Assembly (NCBI GenBank): GCA_002189035.1
Contig: CM007992.1
Coordinates: forward strand, 1,426,001-1,490,000
DNA length: 64,000 nucleotides
DNA from: Utricularia gibba
Lineage: Eukaryota; Streptophyta; Magnoliopsida; Lamiales; Lentibulariaceae
Direction: 5' to 3'
Shown: piece by piece, positions 34,713 through 44,947 of the stretch
Numbering within the stretch: position 1 is the stretch's first letter
Layout: each line of letters opens with the position of its first letter
Translations under genes and position numbers: made by a program
Notes under the pieces: generated by a model
What the model was told of the DNA's origin: nothing
The model's database searches: none
What the model saw: the letters and a program-made list of their open reading frames with translations, nothing else

Positions 34713-35425
34713 GGGTTAATTGGGGTTATAGTTCTCTCCAAAACATTAATTTGCTGAATATCTCTATTTCAGATTTATTAGACAAATAGCCCTATTTTAT
34801 GTAGTTATGAGCTAAATGTCTTGTTTTTTACATTAAATAAAAAATTAACAAATTTTTATTTACAAAAAATAATGAAATATGAATAAATATATAATATATA
34901 TTTATATATGAATTTATTAAAATTTTATATAACTAATATTTTCATTTTATAATTTTATTTTTACTAAAAATAAATATATTAATGATCTAATTTTAAAAAT
35001 ATAAAAATAATTAATTATATTCAAAAAAATGTAAATACAATTATGTATTATATAAAATAATTCATTATTTATAAAATATTCATTATACTTATATATTTAC
35101 TTAAATAATGTATTAGTTATAGATATATTTATTACATTACTATATTTTCTAAATAATGAATTTGTTATATATTATTCATTCTATTGATATATTTTCATAC
35201 TTAAATAATGAATTAGTTATATCTATATAATTATACATATATTTATTGCATTAATATATATATGTAAATAATGTATTAATTATATATATATATATATATT
35301 ATTTGTATATATTCATATTTTCTTAAATAATGAATTAGTTACACTTATATTATTTGCACATATTTATATTTTCTTAAATAATGAATTAGTTATACATATA
35401 TTAATTATACTTATTTTATATTATT
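34713..35425 (+). repeat. Left terminal inverted repeat of the MULE
   Basis: About 0.7 kb, matching the reverse complement of 38925-39633. Its inner half is made of irregular subrepeats of about 50-80 bp around the core AAATAATGAATTAGTTA. The inner border is approximate. Confidence 0.8.
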
Positions 35426-36039
35426 AAACCCCCTTCAATTTATTTATAAATATACTTACATTTTCCTCAAATTCCTCACTCCTCAATTCATATTTTCTCT
35501 TTCTCTTTATAATGTCAAATTTTAGTTCGTTTGTCGAGGTACATGTATTTTATAATGAGAACACAATACAATCAATTTATGCTCACATAGAATATTTTAA
35601 ACAATTAGCTTAATCGACACGACGCATGCATGCAATAACCGACACGAATCTAATATATTCTCGAATAGTGATGTTCACCCAATACTACGAAGGTCCTATA
35701 CAGAAGTCTAATTACATGACTCTCCTAGATGAACCAGCGTTACGATTTATATTTCATCCGAGTAATACGATTGCAAATTTTCAATATCTATATCTAATAA
35801 TATTGGACCACATTTCGACATTCAGATGTTCGGGTCTTTGAACTCCTAAGAATATGGCTTTCTCATTAATATCATTAACACTTACGATTTACATAGGTAT
35901 AACTTCTCATAAATGTGTGGTTATTTCGTTTTGTAGATCTACTTTTTGTACTAATTATACAAAATACAAGAATTTTTTATTAGACTGGGTACTCATATGA
36001 TGATAGTAATTATTGTGATACAATGCTATCAATTATAAT

Positions 36040-36370
36040 ATATAATATTATATTAAAATTATGTATTTTGATATAAAATATATTATGTTAATTAATATAT
36101 AAATATAATATAATTATTCTATGATATATATAATATTAGAAATTATTTTTTATATTAGTATTTAGGTTATTCATGATTTTAAATCATTTTTCTCAATTAA
36201 AATATATAAAATACTAATTTACATTAAAAATATTATGTTTATATTTATGTTAAAATAATAATCTTAAATAAACGAACACAAACAATTTTTTGTTCAATAA
36301 AATTAAACAAACGAACACAAAAATAGGTGTCTGTGTTCGTTCGTTCGATATAATATTTCTGCCAGAAACA
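36040..36370. repeat. AT-rich repeat nested in the MULE, related to 59470-60010
   Basis: About 36040-36250 aligns by eye with 59470-59700 (shared blocks such as GATTTTAAATCATTTTT against GATTTTAAGTCATTTTT). Both are followed by a segment of GAAC/AAT-type repeats ending TTCGATATAA. Probably a dispersed non-coding repeat that inserted in the MULE. Confidence 0.5.
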
Positions 36371-36397
36371 CTTTAGAGTGGTAATAATATCATACCC

Positions 36398-38590
36398 TTG
36401 ATTGATCATAGAGGCAAACAATACGAAGAATATGGTCCAAGTGAACATAACCCATCGATGTGGCAGGACTTTATGGATTGTCTTGAGTTTACTATGATAT
36501 ATAATACATGTAATTTAGAATTGCTTTATGGGTTCACATTACTAACGAAAGCTGAGGTTGTCGCTGCCATTACTAATTACTCGGTGTTCATTGCAAGACG
36601 AGAATTTGCTGTGCAACATAGTAGCAACTCTCGATATGAGCTAATTTGTCGTGAATCCTCTCAAGGTAGATCACACTATTCATGGAAGATGTATTGCATA
36701 TACAGTAGTATGAAGGGCATATGAAAGATCATGGAGCTAATATAGTCTCATACATATGATACACCTGATACTCTTGCAACAAAATATGTGAATTTGAGAA
36801 AGGAATTTATAGCCCATAGCTCGATTAAAATAATAAAGGATCGATTGCGAATTAAGGCATCTATGGTGCAAGGATTCATCGAAACGCAATTCAAATTCAA
36901 GATATCATACTGGAAAGTATGGTCTATTCTGATACGAGCATAAGAGCTAGTTTATGGTACGTGGAATCAATCTACGGCTGAGTTGTTTGGATATCTCCTT
37001 AAAGTGCAAAAAGAAAATCCAGAAAAAATTTTTATATTGAAAAAACGCTCGTGGAAGATAAGGCGAATATATATTGTATTATGCTTTTTGGGCATTTAGA
37101 TCGTGTATTGAAAGTTATAAGCATTGTCGTTTGATGATACATGTAGACATGACATACTTGTACGCCAAGTATGACTATAAGTTAGTTGTTGTTATGACCA
37201 TGAATGTTTGAGATCAATGTTTCTCTTTGTCATATGCTATTGTAGACAAAAAGATGAAATCTGCATGGACATGGTTCCATAAACTACTAGATATGTATGT
37301 TGTTCACGATCGTCATCTAACATGCATAATTAGTGATCGGGGAGCCGAATTACTAGCAGCCTTAAATACGGTACCTTCAATTTGACCATCTAATATGATT
37401 CATCGCTTCTATTTATGATATGTGTGATCGAATTATCTTACGCATAATTGGAGCAAAAATCTACATGCTCTAGTGTGGGTGGTTGTATCAACACCACGTG
37501 TCAAAGGAATTCAACCGTATGATGGAGATGATACATCACACATATTCGGAAGCATATCAATATCTAATGAACATACCAGTGGAAATGTGGACATTATCAG
37601 ATGATGGAGGTGCAAGATACAATTATTTTATTTTCCGCAAACAACATTGTCAATTAATTTTTAACTTTCCTTCTATATATTACTTCCACTTCTTGATTTC
37701 TAGATTTGGTATTATGACTACAAATGAAGCTGAAACGATGAATAGAGTTTTTTAAGGAGAGCGTCGACTGCCACTTACGTCTATTACCAAGGTATGACGT
37801 TCACACATTTCAATTGTCTTGAAATATCTTATTTTACTACTTTTTTGATAACTGCAGAGAGCATTCAACAAGGCAAAAGAATGCTTTACAGATAGGGTGG
37901 CCGCTACTCGTCGAATGGTTCGAAAACGAATTAAGTTTGCAGAAAAGTGTGAAAACTTTTTTCAGAAAGATTCTAATAATCTTTTTAGTTTATAAGTTTG
38001 AAGACTATAGTAGAGCCACGATGACATCTTTTGTATTCAAGATGAATCCTATTCGCAAGGTTATTTATATTGACAACATTTGTAATAGAACATTTAGCTG
38101 CGATTTTTGGTAAACTTATTGAGTTCCATGCAATCATGCATAATAGATACATCTCTATTTCAAATATGATGTTATAATAATATATCTCAACGTAAGATTA
38201 TTAATAGGTTGTACTTGGTGAAGACAGTTGTTGCTATATACTCAAATGACTTTAATTCCATACGAGATGAAGTTAAGTGGGATGATGCTCCCTTCTTGTT
38301 GGTACCAGATCCAACCAGACTAAGTAAATGTTGTCATTTTGAGCGAGTTACAATAACTTGAACACATGGACACATGGACGGGGAAGTTGGTTCATCACAC
38401 AATAGAACATCATCTCAATCTCGTAACTCAAAACAATCAGCATCGAACCAATGGGTGAGAGATAGTATAGTGTCTCAGAGAGCACGACATTCCTCATATG
38501 CATTGAGACCCCCTTCAATGCTGAATATGATGGATGCATTGAGTGCACACTCTAGGCATTCATTTGATAATACAACATTTATGGTGTGAT
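36398..38590 (+). pseudogene. MuDR-type transposase remnants
   Basis: Pieces in several frames: a MuDR DNA-binding-like part (36398-36720, DFMDCLEF... YELICRESSQG), a transposase core read through stops at about 37060-37370 (HCRLMIHVDMTYLYAKYDYKL, ISDRGAELLAAL), and the family's C-terminal signature at 37700-37755 (FGIMTTNEAETMNRVF). Stops and shifts between the pieces make it inactive. The 38374-38589 frame may be the tail. Confidence 0.7.
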
Positions 38591-38924
38591 TATCATCATA
38601 GGATATCTAAAGTATACTGAATCCACTTCATCCTCATAAATCAACATTCGGAATAAGAAGTATGTTCGGGAATATTTTCCAAAAATTGACATTAATATTT
38701 CAATTAAAGTGCATTATGTGTTTCTCAATTTATCTTTAAGATGTATGCATTTTACTTATTAGTATTGTTCAAGCATATGTACTATGTATATTTTTCATAT
38801 CTGTATTAAACAAAAACATATATAAATAAGTTTATTAGTTTAATTAGAAAATTTTTTGGAGATACATAATCAATAATTTATATACAATTTTTTACATCTA
38901 TTGTATAGATAAATATATTAATAT

Positions 38925-39633
38925 AATAACTAATTCATTATTTTGGAAAATATAAATACATGCAAATAATAAGATGTAACCAATCCGTTATTTGGATAAA
39001 TATATTAATACAATGAATAAATGAGAAAATAATATAGGTGTAATTAATTCATTATTTTGGAAAATGTAAATATATATAATAGGTGTAACTAATATATTAT
39101 TTATGGAAATAGAAATATGTGCAAATGATATATGTGTAATTAATTTATTATTTAGTGAAATATACTAATAGAATGAATAATGTGTAACAAATTCGTTATT
39201 TAGAAAAGTATAATTGTGTAATGAATATACGTATAACTAATCCATTATTTAATGAAATATATAAATATAATGAATATTTTATAATAATCAATTATGTTAT
39301 ATAATACATAATTTTGTATTTATATTTTTTTGAATATAATTAATTATTTTTATATTTTAAAATTAGATAATTAAATATATTTATTTTTCGTAAAAATAAA
39401 AGCATAAAATCGAAATATTAATAATATAAGTTTTCAATAAATGCATATATAGATATATATTATATATTTATTCATATTTGGTTATTTTTTATAAATAACA
39501 ATTTGTTTATTTTTATTTAGTGTAAAAAACAGGCCATTTACTCTATACCTACATAAAGTATGATTATTTGACCAATAAAATTGAAAATTCAGCAAATTAG
39601 TATTTTACAGAGGTTTATAACCCCAATTAACCA
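38925..39633 (-). repeat. Right terminal inverted repeat of the MULE
   Basis: Reverse complement of the left repeat with many substitutions and small indels, again with the TAACTAATTCATTATTT subrepeats. The divergence between the repeats suggests an old insertion. Confidence 0.8.
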
Positions 39634-39643
39634 GCTGCTTTGG

Positions 39644-40160
39644 TTTTCTTTTCCATTTTAATTTTATTTTGATATTTGGGGAAGGTATATATATGGATTT
39701 CAAATTTCAAAATCAATTAAAAATTATGAATTTCAAATTAGGAGATGTCAGAAATTTTATAATATTTAACAAATTATGATGATCCTTACTAACCATGACA
39801 TAGTATGTCGTGGTGAAGCTCATTTCGAGCCAATTGTCATGAAAGTTTAGTGACAATGAAATTTGGTATTTGAAAGATGATTTTATGTTATACGACGTCG
39901 TCTGTGGTAAAGATGGTAAAGTTATTATGATATCTAATGTAATTTGTTTTGAAAGTAGGAATTCATAACTAATAAATATTGATAAAATAAATTTAAAACA
40001 CTCAAAATTTCGATTGAAATTATTTTATTTTGGATTAGGATAAATTATGCTGAAATTTTCAGTGAAATTTAAAACCTTGTTATAGTACTAAAGATTTTTT
40101 TTATCACAAAAATATTAAATTAGAATGTTTTTCTAAGGACAAGCTGCAAATTGCGTGTTA
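39644..40160. other. DNA between the MULE and the LEA/TMEM205-like gene
   Basis: AT-rich, no gene. It may hold the displaced 3' UTR of the CDKAL1-type gene on its left and distal promoter on its right. Confidence 0.45.
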
Positions 40161-40163
40161 ATG

Positions 40164-40182
40164 TTCTAGAGAGTTCTAGAAA
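40164..40182 (+). promoter_or_regulatory. Heat-shock element-like site
   Basis: TTCTAGAGAGTTCTAGAA contains alternating TTC and GAA units at heat-shock spacing, about 215 bp before the ATG of a stress-type gene. Prediction by pattern only. Confidence 0.55.
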
Positions 40183-40267
40183 GATGACAAACAAAATTTG
40201 AGGGGAAGCGCGCTGATTCATCCAGAGCTGCGCCGCGAGTAGCCGCCGCGTGCCAACATGCGAGACG

Positions 40268-40276
40268 CCACGTGTC
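40268..40276 (+). promoter_or_regulatory. ABRE / G-box site
   Basis: CCACGTGTC combines a G-box core with the ACGTGTC abscisic-acid response element, about 120 bp before the ATG at 40397. Consistent with ABA or seed/drought control of a LEA-type gene. Confidence 0.65.
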
Positions 40277-40396
40277 CGGCGATGGCGAAGTCGTCGTGCC
40301 CAATGCCAAGATTAATGGCGGCTGCAGCAGCGGTTCGGCCGCCGTTGCTACCGATCGCTCCATCCCGTTTCCTTCCTTTCGCAAGACACAAAAACG

Positions 40397-41496
40397 ATGA
40401 ACATTGCAGCGCTCTTTGTTGTCCTGTCCTCTGTTCTAGCTGCAGGGATTCTCACGCCCGCAGACACAGATGCCGATGACGGCGTCGTCGTCAAGCACGG
40501 CCACAGAGTTGTCGTCATCGAGTATGAAAACGATGAGCCGGCAACCACAATATCCATCTCTCCGCACGAAACCCAGAAACAAGATCATCATTCTCGTCAC
40601 ACGTTGTCGTCGATTAATCCGAAAGAACTGGTGTGTGATGCGTACGGCAAATGCAGAGCTGCCTTCTCCTCCGTCGTGGAAAAGACCAAGTCGGGAGTCA
40701 AGGACAAGGTCTCCGACGCAGTTGACGGAGTCTCTGAAGCTGCAAACAATGCCAGAGAAATGAAGGATCAAGTCCAAGAAAAGGTAGAGGAAACAGCGAA
40801 AGCGGTGAAGAAACAGGGGAAAAAGGAACTGAAGCATCTTCTTCAACGATCTAAAGAGCTAGCAGTAGACGTTTACGAGTACACTGCGGAGAGGACAGAT
40901 TCCTTCGTTGCGGCCATGAATTTGATGGGGTTCTCAGCAGCATATGGAATGTGCATCTGGATCACATTTGCTTCAAGGTATGTGCTAGCGAAAGCACTAC
41001 CAAGACAGCAGTTTGCTCAAGTTCAGACAAAGATTTACCCTGTTTATTTCAAGGCCATGTGTTACACTGTGGCATTGACCTTGTTTAGTCACCTGATGAA
41101 CCAGAGAATCAGAAACAAGCTCCAGGCTTTCAACCTCTTGGCTTCATTTGCAATGATATTGACCAACTTGCTTCTCTTTGAGCCTCTTGCGGCAAAGGTT
41201 TGATCTTCGAATCCTGTTTCTTCTTCAGTAGGCCTCATTTGTGAGGATCCGAATCAGAATTTGACTTCCTTTTCCTGTACTTGAAGGCAATGGTGGAGAG
41301 ACTGAGGAAGGAGAAGGAAGAAAGCAATGGTGAAACTGCAGGTAGAGTTTCAAGAGGGCAGGTGATGAAACAGAGTGAAGATTTAAGGACACTGAATACT
41401 TACTCCGCAATCCTGAATCTCGTGACTCTTGTATCACTGTCTTGGTATCTCGTGTATCTGTCTCAGCAGCTCAACTCCACAGCTTCATCTTGCTGA
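40397..41496 (+). CDS. LEA-like protein with TMEM205-like (DUF4149) membrane domain
   Basis: Two exons, 40397-41197 and 41287-41496, 336 aa. An N-terminal signal-like helix (about 1-20) is followed by an acidic region and then a LEA-like amphipathic segment rich in Lys, Ala, Glu and Val (about 90-155: KTKSGVKDKVSDAVDGVSEA and VQEKVEETAKAVKKQGKKEL). The rest is a four-helix membrane domain of the TMEM205/DUF4149 type: MNLMGFSAAYGMCIWITF, YFKAMCYTVALTLFSHLM, AFNLLASFAMILTNLLLFEP and, in exon 2, AILNLVTLVSLSWYLVYLS. Plant proteins with this LEA+DUF4149 layout are known but poorly characterised. The HSE- and ABRE-like sites upstream fit a stress role. Start set at the first ATG, giving a signal sequence. 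Confidence 0.85.
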
Positions 41497-41934
41497 AGAT
41501 GAGCAAAACATTCTCCCCTTTTCTTCTCTGTATGTAGTAGTCATATCAGTGAATCCAGTAAGCAGTCTAATCTAGTTAGGAATCAGTGTATGCTTCTGTT
41601 GAGTTTGGTCATTAGTATTTGCATATGTTTCTAGATCTGTAGACAACAAACTCTAGAGGATATGAGCGCTATTTTGTCACCTGAAACTAAAACTGAAATT
41701 GAACCATGGCCATCATCCAAGAAACCAGAAGGAAGTGGTTTTACCAACAATAAGGTACAGGGATCAAGTGACCGGAACAAAATATTAATTGAGAATACAA
41801 CACCGTAAACCAACTCTCAGAAGTCTCCCAAGGTGGGGAGTAGCACAAAGCACAACTCCATGTAAACACATTACACTACAAAAAGGGAAGGTTCTGCCAG
41901 CGAGCAGGTGAGTAGGAGGATATTACCAAGAGGT
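41497..41934. other. Convergent 3' flanks
   Basis: 438 bp between the stops of the LEA-like gene (plus) and GSA aminomutase (minus). Likely both 3' UTRs; no other feature. Confidence 0.6.
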
Positions 41935-43859
41935 TTATAGCGTGCGAAACACCTTTTCAGCTGCAGCAATTGTCTGTTTGATGTCTTCAGGCGTATGCGC
42001 CAAACTTGTAAAGCCAGCCTCAAACTGAGAAGGCGCCAAGTAAACTCCTTCCTCCAACATTCCTCTGTGAAACCTGCCAAATTTTGCAGTGTCGCTCTTC
42101 TTTGCATCTTCATAATTGTAAACAGGGCCTTCAGTGAAAAAGAAGCCAAACATCCCGTTTATATAGCCACCGCAGATCGAATGTCCAGCCTTCTTGCCGG
42201 CATTCAAAATACCCTCGACAAGTTGAGAGGTTATCTTGTCCAAGTATTCGTATGTGCCTGGTTGCTTGAGCCTCTTCAAGGTGTGGATACCGGCGGTCAT
42301 TGCTAGCGGATTTCCGCTAAGTGTACCAGCCTGATACATTGGTCCTGCTGGAGCTACCATCTGCATTATATCACGTCTACCTCCGTATGCGCCAACTGGA
42401 AGACCACCACCTATAATCTTCCCTAGTGTTGTTAAATCAGGCGTTAATCCGAAATACTCTTGAGCGCCACCATAAGATAGACGAAACCCAGTCATCACTT
42501 CGTCAAATATAAGTAGAGCACCATTATCCTTCGTGAGACGACGTATGGCAGCAAGGAATTCAGGTGTGGGTGGAATGAAGCCTGCATTTCCTACAACAGG
42601 TTCTAGAATCACCGCTGCAACTTCTCCTTTGTTAGTCTCAAAAAGATTCTCAACCGCGGATATATCGTTATATGGTGCAGTCAAAGTCCCAGTTGTGGCT
42701 GCTTTAGGAACACCAGGAGAGTCAGGAAGTCCGAGTGTGGCAACCCCGCTCCCAGCCTTAACCAAGAAGGGATCAGCGTGACCATGGTAGCAACCTTCAA
42801 ACTTGATGATCTTTTCACGACCGGTAAATGCACGAGCCAATCTAAGTACACCCATACACGCTTCTGTCCCAGAGTTGACAAACCTAACCATCTCAATACT
42901 TGGTACAGCAGAGATTACCATCTCAGCAAGGACGTTTTCAAGGACACAAGGAGCACCGAAACTGGTTCCTTTCTTCATGGTTTCAGTCAATGCTGCAAGA
43001 ACCTGCAGATTTCAAGGACTCATGATCTCAAACTAAGGCAGTCTCTTCAACTATTCAAAATTACCAAAAATTCCAAAAGAATAAGCGTGTAAAACATGCA
43101 AACCACATCATTTAATGACAAGCATCACCTGAACTCAAGGCAAGCTCACTAAACACACACTATGCGCTTGCTAAACAACCCCTAGTAGCAAGCAGTAGCC
43201 TACCTCATCATCTGCATGGCCAATAATGGCTGGTCCCCATGAACCGACATAATCGATGTACTCATTACCATCAATATCCCACATTCGGGAGCCCTTGACT
43301 GAATCAATCACCACAGGTTGACCGCCAACAGATTTGAAGGCTCGCACTGGAGAATTCACACCTCCGGGCATTAACTCCTGTCAAAATTACATGAAAAAAA
43401 GTCATAAATTGCACCAAATATGAAGGAGAAACAAGGATCAAGTCAACCACAGCAACTCGCCGCATCACTATCAGGCTGCATTACAATCACTCAACAACCA
43501 TTTCGAACGCGCACAAACCTCAAACCTCAAATCAAAGAGATAGGTAAATACATCAAGCGAATTAATTGAACAGCCTTGGTACAGAATGCCACCCAAGTGG
43601 AGCTCAAAATCCAGAAAGGCATAAGCAAGGAAAAATAAAATTAGAACTACAGAATTCAAAAATATTCCACTTTGAGAACCCATCACGGTACCTTAGCGGC
43701 GTTAAAAGCCTCTTCAGACTTCTTTAGAGTGTAATTCTTCTTCTTCTCCTCGAGCAACGTCATTTGGACGACCGAAGCACTCGAACTCCGGAGAGAGGTC
43801 CGGCTGAATTTCGACACCCGAGGAACACCAAAAGCTGTGCCTGTTACAGTAGACGCCAT
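41935..43859 (-). CDS. Glutamate-1-semialdehyde 2,1-aminomutase, chloroplast
   Basis: Three exons (minus): 43692-43859, 43204-43377 and 41935-43002, 469 aa, phases consistent. A Ser/Thr-rich plastid transit peptide (about 1-38, [20 protein letters not shown]) precedes the enzyme. Motifs include [69 protein letters not shown] and the PLP-binding lysine in [18 protein letters not shown] (about K309). It converts glutamate 1-semialdehyde to 5-aminolevulinate, the last step of the C5 route that supplies chlorophyll and haem. Divergent from TAF12. Confidence 0.97.
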
Positions 43860-44947
43860 CTCGGAGTCACGACGAGGGAGATGATGACGCTGTTTGGTCG
43901 AAGATTCAATCCCCCGTTGAAAAGGGATAAGATATCAGGATAGGAAGATGAATCTTGTGAATTGCCTGTTTTATCCCGAAAGTCCTAACCTCGGGTCGGG
44001 TTGATCCATGAGTGCAATGGGTACCTGTCTAACCCGGCTAAACTTATTTGGGCCTACGGCCCATCTTTCCAATTAGAAGGTTACAGTGAAGGCTGATCCA
44101 AACCAAGAGCAATTCAAAATTCCGAGGCCTGCTCTGCTACGAGAATATCAATCATCGTATGGCGCCAGATCGTCCGTCCCTTCTTTCCTTTTGCTTGAAC
44201 TTGAACGAACTCAGTTAAAACCTCCTACACCGAATTCTTTTTTTCCGTTCATCACTTGATTCGTATTTGAGTAGTTGGATTTTGGGTCTTCTTTCTTTCG
44301 GTTTAGCAGGTAAAGTTTTGCACTTTGAATTGAATTCTGTTTTACAGTATTGGAATCTTGATGTAATAGGTTTTGTTTTTGTAGGATATAGAACTGGAGG
44401 TTCACAATTTTGACCCAGGAAGTGATTTTCAGGTTTGTAACTGGAGTAATTTTCGGTGTTCTGCTGCTAATTGGTTTAGGGTTTTGGGGTGATAGTTGCG
44501 TAGTGTATGATCCGTATGTGTGTGCTAATTTTATCTTTCTGTGATTTTATGGCTATTGAACCTGGAGCGTTCTTCGCTTGCTTTCCTAGAGAGATTGCCT
44601 TTCCAAAATGTTTCATTGTCGATTTGTGCACTTATCAAATGACATGTTTTTTAACTGAAACGCGTGCAATTATAAAGCTTTTCTGCGGAATACTGATCTT
44701 GTATTGGTTTTGCCTTGATCTTTGATTGAATCCGTTATTTTCATTTTGTCATCTATTCACTGTCTATATACATATTCATCTGGATTATGTTTCGCTTCTT
44801 TAAGGACAGTAGAAAAGTTGTCTACCTACTTATTCGTTTTCACTTGATCTTTTGTTGAAAATTGATCATTTGTCCCTTATTAAGGGCAATTGAAGTTTCT
44901 TGATTTTTTTTTTTTAACTTTTGAAGTAGGAGAATCAGCTACATCAC
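43860..44947. promoter_or_regulatory. Shared upstream region of GSA (minus) and TAF12 (plus)
   Basis: Just under 1.1 kb between the two start codons. About 44100-44430 looks like transcribed leader of TAF12, with a probable intron starting GTTTGTAACTGG near 44433 and ending at the TAG before 44930. No coding first exon for TAF12 could be identified. Confidence 0.5.

Larger units (their letters stand above)
34713..39633. mobile_element. Mutator-like DNA transposon (MULE), 4.9 kb, degenerate coding
   Basis: The ends begin GGTTAATTGGGGTTATA (left) and its complement (right) and continue as long terminal inverted repeats. A 10-bp direct repeat GCTGCTTTGG flanks it at 34703-34712 and 39634-39643, fitting the 8-11 bp target duplications of Mutator elements. 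Inside, 36.4-38.6 kb encodes broken MuDR-type transposase pieces. It sits 38 bp past the stop codon of the CDKAL1-type gene, within its likely 3' UTR, so that transcript may end inside the element. Confidence 0.9.
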
